Assembly: GCF_009796745.1 (NCBI RefSeq)
Contig: NZ_CP047024.1
Span: 4,898,001 to 4,962,000 of the forward strand
Length of the DNA: 64,000 nucleotides
Direction of reading: 5' to 3'
Source of the DNA: Paraglaciecola sp. L1A13
GTDB lineage: Bacteria; Pseudomonadota; Gammaproteobacteria; Enterobacterales; Alteromonadaceae
The position numbers and the translations under genes were made by a program. The notes below the pieces were generated by a model. It was not told the DNA's origin and made no database searches. It worked only from the letters and a program-made list of their open reading frames with translations. Below are positions 9,062 to 18,196 of the stretch, one piece after another (the first letter of the stretch is position 1; each line of letters begins with the position of its first letter).

Positions 9062-9556
9062 TTAAAACGGTACAATGACACTCTGCGTGGTTACATCACC
9101 ATCAATGCGCGTCACAATAAATAATCGTCCATAATCTTTGTCCGTTAAATCTTCAGCTTGCCCTCCAAGCGCACGGACCAAGTCAGGTATCGTATTGCTA
9201 TGTCCCGCCACCAACACATCACGTTGAGTCGAAATAAGTTGAATAAACGTTTTAGGATGAGAAGGATCATAGAGGGTGACCGGCATATTTTGCTGCTTGG
9301 CGATATCAGCTACCGTTTGAGTGGTGCGCTTATAATCAGTTGAAAACACTCCCGATAATGGAATATAACGAAAGTAATTAGCTAAAGCCGCTGCTCGCTG
9401 TTGTCCCTTGAAAGTTAAGTTAGGATCGTCCCCAGTTTGTTTCTCAAAATGACGCACCAAATACCAACGCTGCTCTGCGCTTGCCTCGCCCAAACCTACA
9501 GTTAAAATAAGGGCTAGGAACGTCAAGTAATACAAACGAACAGAGGTACAGCGCAT
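9062..9556 (-). CDS. Exported histidine phosphatase family protein
   Basis: 164 residues. An N-terminal hydrophobic signal (about 1-28, cleavage near SAE) indicates export. The mature part begins with the phosphohistidine motif: Arg35-His36 in LVRHFEK, with His36 as expected nucleophile, a second basic cluster DYKRT near residue 77 and a second catalytic His at 119 in AGHSN. This is the compact branch-2-like form of the phosphoglycerate-mutase/histidine-phosphatase superfamily, near SixA and periplasmic phosphatases in size. The substrate is unknown. It begins 6 bases after can and its ribosome-binding site AAGGA lies within the last codons of can, so the two are probably translated from one message. 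Confidence 0.85.
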   Translation of the reverse strand: MRCTSVRLYYLTFLALILTVGLGEASAEQRWYLVRHFEKQTGDDPNLTFKGQQRAAALANYFRYIPLSGVFSTDYKRTTQTVADIAKQQNMPVTLYDPSHPKTFIQLISTQRDVLVAGHSNTIPDLVRALGGQAEDLTDKDYGRLFIVTRIDGDVTTQSVIVPF

Positions 9557-9562
9557 TGGGCT

Positions 9563-10153
9563 TTATCCTTCTTTTTTGGCTAAATCTTTGATGCGTCCGT
9601 TACGCAGGCTATAGATCCAACTATGAATACGAACACGCTGTCCGCGAGCAGCGGCATCCTTGAAGATATTACTGCGACGAATGTTATTCGCCTGCTCAAT
9701 CACATTTAGTTCGCATAACCGTGCTGAGCGCTGCTCGCCGGATAAGGTTGCGAGCTCATCTTGATGAAATTTAGCGATATCTTTAATGTTTTCTAGCCAG
9801 TTATCAATTAATCCGAGTTGCTGATCCTTAAGTGCAGCATCGATCCCGCCACAGCCATAATGGCCACACACAATTACGTGTTTAACTTTAAGCACGTCAA
9901 TTGCGTACTGCAAAACCGACAAACAATTAAAGTCAGTGTGTACCACTAAATTCGCGACGTTACGGTGTACAAATATATCTCCAGGCACAAGACCTAAAAG
10001 CTGATTTGCAGGAACGCGACTATCAGAACACCCAATCCACAGATATTCCGGTTTTTGCCGAGTGGCAAGTTTATCAAAAAAGTTAGGTTCGGCCTCTTTC
10101 ATTCCCTCTGACCAAACTCTATTATTTTCAAGTAGTTGTAATATATCGCTCAT
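9563..10153 (-). CDS. can: Beta-class carbonic anhydrase
   Basis: 196 residues. It interconverts CO2 and bicarbonate in the cytosol, supplying bicarbonate to carboxylases. The zinc and gating residues sit at the same numbers as in E. coli Can: Cys42 and Asp44 in GCSDSR, His98 and Cys101 in VCGHYGCGG, with Arg46 next to Asp44. Ser-Asp-Ser-Arg followed by VPANQLLGLVPGDIFVHRNVAN is classic for the beta class. It is followed closely by an exported histidine phosphatase gene. Upstream lie the convergently ended hairpin region and the DMT transporter gene in the same orientation, separated by 84 bases. Confidence 0.96.
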   Translation of the reverse strand: MSDILQLLENNRVWSEGMKEAEPNFFDKLATRQKPEYLWIGCSDSRVPANQLLGLVPGDIFVHRNVANLVVHTDFNCLSVLQYAIDVLKVKHVIVCGHYGCGGIDAALKDQQLGLIDNWLENIKDIAKFHQDELATLSGEQRSARLCELNVIEQANNIRRSNIFKDAAARGQRVRIHSWIYSLRNGRIKDLAKKEG

Positions 10154-10210
10154 AAACCCTCGCTTGTAACGAGCGCAGTATAGTGAAACTACACTGTACG
10201 ACAGCTCTTA

Positions 10211-10253
10211 CCATTGGCCGGCAATTATCTCGCTAAGCTAAATTGCTGCCGGC
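10211..10253 (-). terminator. Hairpin at the end of the DMT transporter gene
   Basis: GGCCGGCAATT and AATTGC-TG-CCGGC form an imperfect GC-rich stem spanning the transporter stop codon (10238) and the gap before can. There is no U tract. It could limit read-through into can. Confidence 0.4.
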
Positions 10254-11134
10254 GTACGTTTAATTGACAACTTCCCCATCGCAATGGCGTTGCCCAAAAT
10301 AACAAAGAAAACCCCTATTAATGAAGCTAAATACCATTGGTAACCTTCAAAAATGGTCGAGACTAATAGCGCAACAATGGGATAAACCAGCACCACATAT
10401 GCTGTTTTATCAGAGCCCATCTGGCGGACTAACTTCATATATGCGCCAAAGGCTATAACCGAACCAAAGATGCTTAAATACGATATAGCTAGGTAATATT
10501 CCCAGCGCGTAGGCAGTACCCAATCAATGTCGCTCACCAAAGCAAACGCCAAGATACCTATGGAGCCATAACTCATGGCCCAAAAATTCATCTGCACCAC
10601 AGGCGTACCATAATCTAATATGCGTTCAGACAAGACATTACCCAAACCAGCAAATAAAAATGAAGCCAATGCCAAGGTAATCCCAAAGACAAGCAAAGTA
10701 TCCGCCTTTAGTTGGGAAAATTCAGGATAAAAAATCAGCCCAATCCCGAACATACCAAATGCCGCTCCAATGACGACCTCCATGCGAATAGGCTTCTTCA
10801 AAATAACCCGTCTGAGCAGTACATTAATATAAATCATGCCTGAGCTCATCAAGGCTACAAGTGCACTAATAATATATTGCTGACTTAAATACAGCAGACT
10901 GTACTCCAGACCATAAAAACATAATCCTGCCGCGGCCATTTTGATGTGTAAATGCTTAGGCAAACGTAAAGATAATCCCTTTACCACGCAGAAAACACCT
11001 AAAATCGCAGCTGCGAGAGAGAAACGAATGGCCACTGACAAAACCGGATGTATTTCACCTAACTGAAATGTAATAGCAATCCAAGTCGTTCCCCAAATAA
11101 GGGAGACAATTGAAAATAAGGCTGAATTAGACAA
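10238..11134 (-). CDS. EamA/DMT superfamily transporter
   Basis: 298 residues with ten hydrophobic segments in two repeated EamA units (about 5-135 and 150-285). The start region IWGTTWIAITFQLGEIHPVLSVAIRF and ALVALMSSGMIYINVLLRRVILKKPI are typical of the drug/metabolite transporter superfamily (RhaT/YedA/RarD relatives). These export or import small metabolites or amino acids; the substrate is not readable here. The start is a TTG at 11134 preceded by GGGGG six bases upstream, which makes this non-ATG start convincing. It is divergent from the M20 peptidase gene with only 73 bases between, so they share a promoter region. Confidence 0.85.
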   Translation of the reverse strand: MSNSALFSIVSLIWGTTWIAITFQLGEIHPVLSVAIRFSLAAAILGVFCVVKGLSLRLPKHLHIKMAAAGLCFYGLEYSLLYLSQQYIISALVALMSSGMIYINVLLRRVILKKPIRMEVVIGAAFGMFGIGLIFYPEFSQLKADTLLVFGITLALASFLFAGLGNVLSERILDYGTPVVQMNFWAMSYGSIGILAFALVSDIDWVLPTRWEYYLAISYLSIFGSVIAFGAYMKLVRQMGSDKTAYVVLVYPIVALLVSTIFEGYQWYLASLIGVFFVILGNAIAMGKLSIKRTPAAI

Positions 11135-11207
11135 CTAGATCCCCCGATTAAGATAGCGTTATACTGATTGGCGATTCTATCTTTAAATGAACGATAAGTA
11201 GCGAAAT

Positions 11208-12671
11208 ATGAAAAAAATATTGATAAGTTTTGCCGTTTTTATTCTGCTGCTAAGCGGCCTGCTATTTTACCGCGCGAACACCTTTTATGACGACCAACAA
11301 TACGTGGTTGAAAATCCGATAAAACTCGTAAAAATAGATACCGAAGCCGCCCTAAAACGTTTCTCGCAAGCGATAAAGATACCCACCATATCCTTTGATG
11401 ACCGTAGCCAATTTGACCATGAAGCCTTCTTAGCCTTCCAACAATATTTAAAAGACTCTTTTCCTCTGGTTCATCAACGGGCCAACTTAGACGTGATCAA
11501 TGACTATAGCTTGCTCTACCATCTAAAGGGGAGTGACCCAACGCTTAAACCCGCTCTTTTTATGGGCCATATGGATGTCGTGCCAGTCGACGAAGCAACG
11601 GCTGACCAGTGGCAACATCCCCCTTTTAGCGGAAACGTCATCGACGGGACGGTTTGGGGGCGCGGCACGATTGACGACAAAATCAGTGTCGTCGCACTGA
11701 TGGAATCAATGGAAATGCTGCTGGCACAAAATATTCAACCTAAGCGCAGTATCTATTTTGCCTTTGGCCACGATGAAGAAGCGGGTGGTAAAGACGGTGC
11801 GCGACAAATCGCCGCATTTTTAGCAAAAAAAAATGTCGTCTTTGAATTCGTTCTCGATGAGGGCGGCGTGGTAACCCAAGACATGCTGCCTGGTGTATCA
11901 AAATCAGTGGCCGTTATCGGAGTGGCCGAAAAGGGGTTCGTGAATCTGCGTTTAACGGTTAAAGCCCCTGGCGGGCACTCTTCTCAACCACCAGCACACA
12001 CAGCAGCGGGCATACTCGCACAAGCCATAGTTAAGGTTGAAGCCAGCCCGTTTAGTGCTGACATGCGCTTTATTCTTGAGACATTCCAGCATATTGGTTT
12101 CGCTACCGACTTAGCTACGCGCTTACCTATGTCAAACTTATGGTTATTCTCTCCCGCAGTGGAAAGTATGATGCTAGACAGCCCTAGTTCAGCGGCCAGC
12201 ATTCGCACATCAACTGCGGTAACGATGCTAAAAGGCAGTTCCAAATCGAACGTTTTACCCACAGAGGCAGAAGCTGTCGTTAATTTTAGGATATTACCAG
12301 GGGATACAATCGACAGCGTTACTCAGCATATTACGAAAGCGATAGGCGACCCTAGAGTAGAGATAGAAGCCTTTATGACCAATGAAGCTTCGCCAGTCTC
12401 ATCCACTGAAACATACGGGTATAAGCTTATTGAACAGACTATTCGACGTCTAGACCCAAATTTGCTGGTTGCCCCCTATTTAGTACAAGGCGGGACTGAT
12501 GCGTCTAATTTCTACGGACTCTCAGATAACGTATATCGTTTTATGATGGTACGTCTTGATCCCAAGACGATGAAACGTTTTCATGGTGTCAATGAGCAAA
12601 TATTGGTTGAAGATTATATGCAAGCCATTCAATTTTATTACGCTATGGTTAAGCAGGCTGCCCAAGGCTAG
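11208..12671 (+). CDS. M20-family metallopeptidase (carboxypeptidase S-like), membrane-anchored
   Basis: 487 residues. A single N-terminal hydrophobic segment (about 3-22) is an uncleaved anchor or signal. The M20 di-zinc site is complete: His121-x-Asp123 in MGHMDVVPVD, bridging Asp156 in GRGTIDDK, the catalytic pair Glu190-Glu191 in GHDEEAGG, Asp/Glu in LDEGGV, and a late His in RFHGVNE. A dimerisation lid domain interrupts the catalytic domain. Length and order match the carboxypeptidase S/PM20D1 group, which cleave or condense N-acyl amino acids or peptides. Substrate is unknown. It is convergent with the 631-aa membrane protein gene. Confidence 0.9.
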   Translation: MKKILISFAVFILLLSGLLFYRANTFYDDQQYVVENPIKLVKIDTEAALKRFSQAIKIPTISFDDRSQFDHEAFLAFQQYLKDSFPLVHQRANLDVINDYSLLYHLKGSDPTLKPALFMGHMDVVPVDEATADQWQHPPFSGNVIDGTVWGRGTIDDKISVVALMESMEMLLAQNIQPKRSIYFAFGHDEEAGGKDGARQIAAFLAKKNVVFEFVLDEGGVVTQDMLPGVSKSVAVIGVAEKGFVNLRLTVKAPGGHSSQPPAHTAAGILAQAIVKVEASPFSADMRFILETFQHIGFATDLATRLPMSNLWLFSPAVESMMLDSPSSAASIRTSTAVTMLKGSSKSNVLPTEAEAVVNFRILPGDTIDSVTQHITKAIGDPRVEIEAFMTNEASPVSSTETYGYKLIEQTIRRLDPNLLVAPYLVQGGTDASNFYGLSDNVYRFMMVRLDPKTMKRFHGVNEQILVEDYMQAIQFYYAMVKQAAQG

Positions 12672-12707
12672 CCCGCTTTTATTAATTAGCCTAACTAGCG
12701 GTCTACG

Positions 12708-14603
12708 TCAAGATGATGCGTTTAACTCATCTTGACGCAATTTTCCTGCCGCTTGCTCCTCAAGCTTTTGCTTTTCTGATGTGGCATTCTCACCTATTAA
12801 CACATCAGATTTAGCGCGACTTGCTTCATTCACCCGATAAATGTTTTCGGCGCTGGACAAGTCTTGCTCATTGGTGATTGAGGCAATGGCTTCTCGTTTG
12901 CGTAAAAACTGCGTGATTTCCCCTACGATCCCTTGCAGTTCTTGATTGTTTTTATCCATTTGCATGACGTAGCGCGGCATCTCTAAGTTCTTAGTCCCAG
13001 TAGTGGCAAATGTAGATGTCATCACACGAGAGGTAATAATCCAAGGCGTAATAGAACTACGAACCACAACGTTCTCAGAACGCGTAGAGTCATGAATCGA
13101 CATTCCAGTAGACACCTTGCTCTCGGTAAATGTGCCCTCTGTTTTCATCCACATCAATAAACTACTAAACTGCATCTCCGCCCAAAATAAATTAGTGCCC
13201 CTGGCTAGAATAGTCGCCCCTGCAGCAACCGTTAGCCAGCTAAATAACAACACCAAAAAGCCGCTCAACTGTAAACCAAAGTCATGTAAAATTGCATCAA
13301 CGCGTACTTGACTCATCCCCTCTAAATTAAATAATTGTTGGGCGATAAATTGATACAGCTGGTAGCCTTCTTGTACAGTAAAGAACAAAAGTAAAGCGCC
13401 AGCAAAGACCAATATTTGCGCGGAAATTGTAGCGAGCAAACGAAATGCGTTAAATTTAGCGCTGTAGTTTAACTGACTAAATTCGGGTTGCGTTTCAATA
13501 AGTAACTTGCCTTTGAAACTCCCTTTGCCCTGACTTTGCTCCTGCAGCTTAGGGTCAAATTCCTGATACATACGATTGGGGATTTCTTTGTAACGGCGAT
13601 TAGCCAAAACGATGTTTTCAATATTGATAAAAATCTCATTTGGATGCACAGACTCTTGTAAGTTTTCACGAAACTCACTGACCTCTGTACTGGGATTAGC
13701 TAGGGCTAAACGTTCCTTCACCATCACCCACGATAATCCTATTACCGCAAAGACCATAACGATCAATAATAGTAAGTTCCACCATGCATCAAACGCTACG
13801 ACGTCAGTCAACACTTGCTGTACTTGCTCTGCCAAACGACTATTTAGTTGGCTATAAACAAAGCCAATAGCAATCGGAACCACAATCGCAAAGACCAAAA
13901 GTTTGGCTAGACTAGCGGCGGTTTTTGCTTGCAGTTTACGCATATTAGGCGCTGCCAACGAATGGGATGTACTGCGCCACTGGGCAATCAGATACACCAA
14001 TAACAATACGGATAAAATAGGGGTAATAATAACACCTGCATTACCCACTAAGCCTGACGCAGAAACGAAATAAGCGGCACCGAAAGCAATTAAGCCGACC
14101 ACAGTGGCACACACTAGACCGCCGAGTTCTTGCACAAAGTTACGGATAGGATAGGGACTAAATATTAAGCGCGGTACTAACGTATGTATCAATCGCGCTA
14201 TCCAGCCTTCAGGCTCAGTAAAGGTGGCGTTTTTGCGCCCCATTAACATGGATTCTAACTCCTGCGCATCGTAGGCAGTTTGAAAACGCTCACGCTCGGC
14301 ATTTTGCTTTTCGCTTGAATTATGGTTGTAGGCGAGGGATGTTGGCACCGAGCGGCCAACAAAATATTTAAACAACTGAAATAAACCAATCCCAGCATGG
14401 CGTAAACCCAAAGTAAGTAAGGTTAACCCAAGTAATGCGTTAACCCACGCCAAGACCATATCGTTTTTCAAATCATCAGCCACACCTAAAAGCGCGATCA
14501 CCCCAAGCACTACTACGGCCAGCCCACTTAGTGCTTTCGCAGCACCTTCGGGTTTAAACGGATTACTGATCCCGAGCGTGTTGGTACCAAAATCATACGC
14601 CAT
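12708..14603 (-). CDS. Unrecognised 631-aa multi-pass membrane protein
   Basis: I do not recognise a family. The first 60 residues include a hydrophobic pair (SGLAVVVLGVIALLGV and MVLAWVNALLGLTLLTLGL); further hydrophobic segments lie near 150-210, 235-260, 275-300, 385-410 and 455-480, so 8-10 membrane helices are likely. Between them are long soluble stretches, e.g. about 300-380 (rich in charged residues, NEIFINIENIVLANRRYKEIPNRMYQEF). The C-terminal 110 residues are soluble and helical, rich in Gln, Glu and Ala. The ATG follows AAGGATG. It is flanked by a convergent peptidase gene and, 218 bases upstream, an IalB-like gene in the same orientation. Its length and lack of motifs make it a good target for structure prediction. 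Confidence 0.8.
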   Translation of the reverse strand: MAYDFGTNTLGISNPFKPEGAAKALSGLAVVVLGVIALLGVADDLKNDMVLAWVNALLGLTLLTLGLRHAGIGLFQLFKYFVGRSVPTSLAYNHNSSEKQNAERERFQTAYDAQELESMLMGRKNATFTEPEGWIARLIHTLVPRLIFSPYPIRNFVQELGGLVCATVVGLIAFGAAYFVSASGLVGNAGVIITPILSVLLLVYLIAQWRSTSHSLAAPNMRKLQAKTAASLAKLLVFAIVVPIAIGFVYSQLNSRLAEQVQQVLTDVVAFDAWWNLLLLIVMVFAVIGLSWVMVKERLALANPSTEVSEFRENLQESVHPNEIFINIENIVLANRRYKEIPNRMYQEFDPKLQEQSQGKGSFKGKLLIETQPEFSQLNYSAKFNAFRLLATISAQILVFAGALLLFFTVQEGYQLYQFIAQQLFNLEGMSQVRVDAILHDFGLQLSGFLVLLFSWLTVAAGATILARGTNLFWAEMQFSSLLMWMKTEGTFTESKVSTGMSIHDSTRSENVVVRSSITPWIITSRVMTSTFATTGTKNLEMPRYVMQMDKNNQELQGIVGEITQFLRKREAIASITNEQDLSSAENIYRVNEASRAKSDVLIGENATSEKQKLEEQAAGKLRQDELNASS

Positions 14604-14821
14604 TTTTGCACATCCTTTTATTCACTGAATATAATTTCAGTATATTTTTCATCAACTTAAACTTTATAGTATAAATTATCGAGATCAAAGCTACTAATTT
14701 TAACTGTGCAGAATAATCTCTCACGTAACGTATGGAAAGGGATATGCCGAGGGTGAATGAAATAACATTGTTGATAACAGGAAAGGCGGTAATAGGCTAT
14801 ACCGATCAAAATAGCAGAAAG

Positions 14822-15319
14822 TTAACGTCCTTCAGAGGTTTTTCGTGAATCGAGTAATGCTGTATACGCTTCTGCGAATCCATTTAGCGATAAGGGCAGG
14901 GTAAGTTGTTTACTTTTTTCTAAGGCAAAGGCCACTTTTGCCAATTTACCGTCGCGCAATTCTGCAAATAACGTTTTATCTATCTTGATCACGCTTTGAC
15001 AGGCCACTGCTGTACATTGAGATAAAGCAACTTGAATGGCTTTATTGTCGTCAATTTTGATCCCCACACCACTGGTTTTATTTAAATTGGGTGGCATGCG
15101 TAACATTAAAACTGGAAAGCTATTGGACATAGAAAAATTAACATTGGCACCCAATAACACTTTTTTGCCTTCGGGGTCCATAGCCACCAGCTGACTCACA
15201 GAACAATTACCCTGATCGCCGCATAACAAACTCCAAGAACCAAACGTTTGCTGACTTTGAGCATGCGTGACGCCAGATAAAAAGAATAAAAAGGTAAAAG
15301 CAGCAAAAATTAACCGCAT
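14822..15319 (-). CDS. Exported IalB-like (invasion-associated locus B family) protein
   Basis: 165 residues from ATG 15319, which has GGAG seven bases upstream; a TTG seven codons earlier is unlikely. A signal peptide (about 1-21, ending GVTHAQ) is followed by the IalB-type pattern: FGSWSLLCGD near the mature N-terminus, paired cysteines in GNCSVSQ and CTAVACQSV, and PLSLNGFAEAYTAL at the end. Family members are periplasmic proteins of uncertain function, named after a Bartonella protein linked to erythrocyte invasion; no pathogenic role is implied. It lies downstream of the nidogen-domain gene but a terminator (15339-15364) separates them. Confidence 0.75.
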   Translation of the reverse strand: MRLIFAAFTFLFFLSGVTHAQSQQTFGSWSLLCGDQGNCSVSQLVAMDPEGKKVLLGANVNFSMSNSFPVLMLRMPPNLNKTSGVGIKIDDNKAIQVALSQCTAVACQSVIKIDKTLFAELRDGKLAKVAFALEKSKQLTLPLSLNGFAEAYTALLDSRKTSEGR

Positions 15320-15338
15320 AAAATCACTCCATAAAGGC

Positions 15339-15364
15339 AAAAAAAGAGGAGCAATCGCTCCTCT
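15339..15364 (-). terminator. Rho-independent terminator of the nidogen-domain gene
   Basis: AGAGGAGC (15345-15352) pairs with GCTCCTCT (15357-15364) around an AATC loop. On the minus strand it is followed by seven U (15345-15339); on the plus strand it also has a short T run. Confidence 0.85.
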
Positions 15365-15383
15365 TTTTATTATTCAACTAACG

Positions 15384-16661
15384 TTAAGCGCGACGCTTTC
15401 TAGAGCGAAATAGTACCAACAAAGATAGAGCGAAGATACCTAGCCCTGCAGGAGCAGAAACCGCTTGCGTACCACCAACAAACTCAGTAATAGCATTTTG
15501 ATTGATGTTTATTGTACCCGCAGAATCAAAGGTCAATGCTGTTACAAATGCACTTCCGTCGGTAGGATCAACCATTTCAGACGTTTCAATACCTAAAATA
15601 CGAAAACGATCCACTGCGGTACCAAAATCAAAAGTAACGCCGCCGAATAAATCTGTATCAGTGTCATACCAAGAGGCTAGAGCGTCATCCCATAACCAAA
15701 GGTCATAAACGTCATCGCCAAAACCAGTGGGTAACATAACTGATTGCACGTTAGGGCCACTGTTAACGATATAGTCATAACCAACGGCTACATCTGGGTC
15801 GATGAAGATAGGTATTTCAGGGGTTATGATGACAAATTCAAAGTTATAGTCAGTAGGCGTTTCAGGGTTAATCACTGGCAAAATAGGATTTTCAGCGTTG
15901 TCGCCCGGTAACTGGCCGTCACGAATAGCGAACTTCCAAATACCTACTGTGCTGGTATTACTATCAGCCGTGTCTAAATTGACAATTCCATCGGTTTGGG
16001 AGCCAGGCACAGTAAAAAAGTTAACACCATCGCCGGCGTCATAGCCTGCTTGTGCGGGAGTGCCGCCTAGGCCATCACTGCCGCCAGACGCATCGCCCGT
16101 AGTCCAATTAATATCCTCATAGCGAAATTCCACATCAAAATTACCGGCACCAGTGTCAGCACGGTCAATCAATACTAATTGGAAGGTATTTGTGAGCGAG
16201 TTATCGGAAGGGAAAAAGCCAACTTTATCCCAAGTAATAACCAAGGTTTCAGCATTAGGCGAACCAATAAAGACATCGCCGCAGTCGGTACAACGTGTAT
16301 CCACATCACCCCAGAAAGGTGCGATCATGGCGTTACTCGTAGCAGGAAATGGATCTGGCGTAAATTGACTAATAGCACCATTAAAACTAATGTTGCCGTT
16401 GTTATTTACGTAGAAAGAATCATGACTGTTGCTGAAAAAATTAACACCCGAGTCAAAACCTAAGTCATCAAAACTACTGAAAAGAATCTCTGCACTTGAG
16501 CTGTCATCGTTTTTGTCCAAGGCAATGTTGCCGAACCCAGATTCACCAGCGCCGGTCCAACCCTCTAACAATACACTCGCGCTAGCGGTCATAGTGATAA
16601 AGCTAGATGCAATAATACTGCACAATGCCACCTTCTTTATTAAATATTTTAAATCATACAT
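15384..16661 (-). CDS. Exported nidogen-like domain protein with C-terminal sorting-type tail
   Basis: 425 residues from ATG 16661, which has AAGGAT eight bases upstream; an earlier in-frame ATG region lacks this. A signal peptide ends near TASASVLL. Residues about 30-235 resemble a NIDO (nidogen-like) domain: NNNGNISFNG, FWGDVDTRCTDCGDVFIG, FQLVLIDRAD and WTTGDASGGSDGLGGTPAQAGYD. The middle is acidic and Pro/Asp rich. The C-terminus is a tripartite tail: short VSAPAG motif, a hydrophobic helix (LGIFALSLLVLF) and a basic end RSRKRRA, resembling PEP-CTERM-type exosortase substrates though the PEP motif is replaced. It is probably an extracellular adhesion or matrix protein. No sortase-like gene is in the window. 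Confidence 0.8.
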   Translation of the reverse strand: MYDLKYLIKKVALCSIIASSFITMTASASVLLEGWTGAGESGFGNIALDKNDDSSSAEILFSSFDDLGFDSGVNFFSNSHDSFYVNNNGNISFNGAISQFTPDPFPATSNAMIAPFWGDVDTRCTDCGDVFIGSPNAETLVITWDKVGFFPSDNSLTNTFQLVLIDRADTGAGNFDVEFRYEDINWTTGDASGGSDGLGGTPAQAGYDAGDGVNFFTVPGSQTDGIVNLDTADSNTSTVGIWKFAIRDGQLPGDNAENPILPVINPETPTDYNFEFVIITPEIPIFIDPDVAVGYDYIVNSGPNVQSVMLPTGFGDDVYDLWLWDDALASWYDTDTDLFGGVTFDFGTAVDRFRILGIETSEMVDPTDGSAFVTALTFDSAGTININQNAITEFVGGTQAVSAPAGLGIFALSLLVLFRSRKRRA

Positions 16662-16903
16662 TTGTAATATCCTTTTTATAAATGATGTTGCAATTAAATT
16701 CCACGCGAGCCAAGCAAACATCAAGCCATAAAAATAATATCATTTAAATACAACTGGTTATGATTAACGAGGCGGAGTAAGTTTAAGGAAATGTAAATTT
16801 AATTGACAATATTTAACGTGAAGTAAGTTTACTTTGGAATGCTTGATAGACATGCAGAGCCAAATGACTCTGCTGTATCAACGACAAAAATAAAGGCCTA
16901 TAA

Positions 16904-18196
16904 CTAATGTAATTTAAGTTTGGGCCCAACAAATTTACTGACCCTTCTGCTTAGCATGATAAGCACCGCTTTAAGCCAACCATGCACAGAAAATTGATGC
17001 ATGCTATATAATGAGGTATATACCAAGCGCGCTAATTTACCTTCAACAAACATACTGCTGCTGGATAAATTGCCCATTAAACTACCAACAGTGCTGTATT
17101 TACTTAAATGCACCAGAGAGCCGTAATCGCTGTATTTGTAATCTTCTAGCTCTTTACCTTGAAGCTGATTCACTACATTTTTATATACAATCGAGGCCAT
17201 TTGATGGGCCGACTGGGCACGCGGTGGCACCCAAGTCCCATCTTCTTGTTGGAATGCACAGCAATCACCCAGCACATAAATATTTTGTAGACCTTTTGCT
17301 CTCAGCTGCGGGTCAACTAACACTTGTTGTGCGCGATTGGTCTCGAAAATATCTAACTCTTTAATCAAGTTTGCGGCTTTAACACCAGCAGCCCAGACCA
17401 TTAAATCAGCTTCAATCAATTCATCATCAGCAGTTACAAAACCGTTTTTCTCAGCACGAATGACTTTGGTATTTTCATAAATTTTCACGCCGATTTTTTG
17501 TAAGGCGTTTTTCGCCGCATTGGCAATGCGCTCAGGCAGCGCAGGCAACATACGCGGTCCTGCTTCGATAATAGAAATTTCTAAACGCTGGGCCGACATA
17601 GCCGGCATACCATAGGCACGAGAAAGGTTAGCCACATGATGTAACTGAGCGGCTAACTCGGTACCCGTTGCTCCTGCCCCCACTATCGATACGCGCAAGG
17701 TAGACTGTTGGGTATTTGGCTGATTCACCCTAAGCATTTGATTCAGCAAAGCGCGATGAAAACGTTCAGCCTGACCAAGAGAGTCTAAGAAATAACTGTG
17801 GTCTTTCACCCCAGGCGTACCAAAGTCGTTGCTCACGCTACCAATGGCCAACACGAGTATATCGTATTCAATATTACGCTCTGGCAATATCAATTCGCCC
17901 TCTTCGTCATACAGGGCATCTAATGCAATTGATTTATTCGGCTCATCGATACCTTTTAACGTACCTTGCTGAAATTCATATTTAAGTCGACTTGCGTGAA
18001 TACGGTAATCCACTCCATCAGAGTTTTTATCGATTATCCCCGCAGCAACCTCATGCAACAAGGGTTTCCAAACATGGGTTCTTACCTTGTCGACTAAAAT
18101 CATCTCCACATCAGCATGCTTACGACAATAACGACTCAGTTGAGCAACTAACTCAAGACCACCCGCCCCGCCGCCTATAACGACTATTCGTTTCAT
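16904..18196 (-). CDS. ndh: Type II NADH:quinone oxidoreductase (Ndh)
   Basis: 430 residues, close to E. coli Ndh (434). It is a peripheral inner-membrane flavoprotein that passes electrons from NADH to quinone without pumping protons. The FAD Rossmann motif GGGAGGLE is at 8-15; the NADH-binding motif VGAGATGTELAAQL lies near 170-185; VLGDCCAF near 315 is the second FAD contact. The hydrophobic/basic C-terminus (YSMHQFSVHGWLKAVLIMLSRRVSKF) fits membrane attachment. AAAAGGTAATTATT precedes the ATG. It is transcribed alone, with 442 non-coding bases upstream. Confidence 0.93.
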   Translation of the reverse strand: MKRIVVIGGGAGGLELVAQLSRYCRKHADVEMILVDKVRTHVWKPLLHEVAAGIIDKNSDGVDYRIHASRLKYEFQQGTLKGIDEPNKSIALDALYDEEGELILPERNIEYDILVLAIGSVSNDFGTPGVKDHSYFLDSLGQAERFHRALLNQMLRVNQPNTQQSTLRVSIVGAGATGTELAAQLHHVANLSRAYGMPAMSAQRLEISIIEAGPRMLPALPERIANAAKNALQKIGVKIYENTKVIRAEKNGFVTADDELIEADLMVWAAGVKAANLIKELDIFETNRAQQVLVDPQLRAKGLQNIYVLGDCCAFQQEDGTWVPPRAQSAHQMASIVYKNVVNQLQGKELEDYKYSDYGSLVHLSKYSTVGSLMGNLSSSSMFVEGKLARLVYTSLYSMHQFSVHGWLKAVLIMLSRRVSKFVGPKLKLH

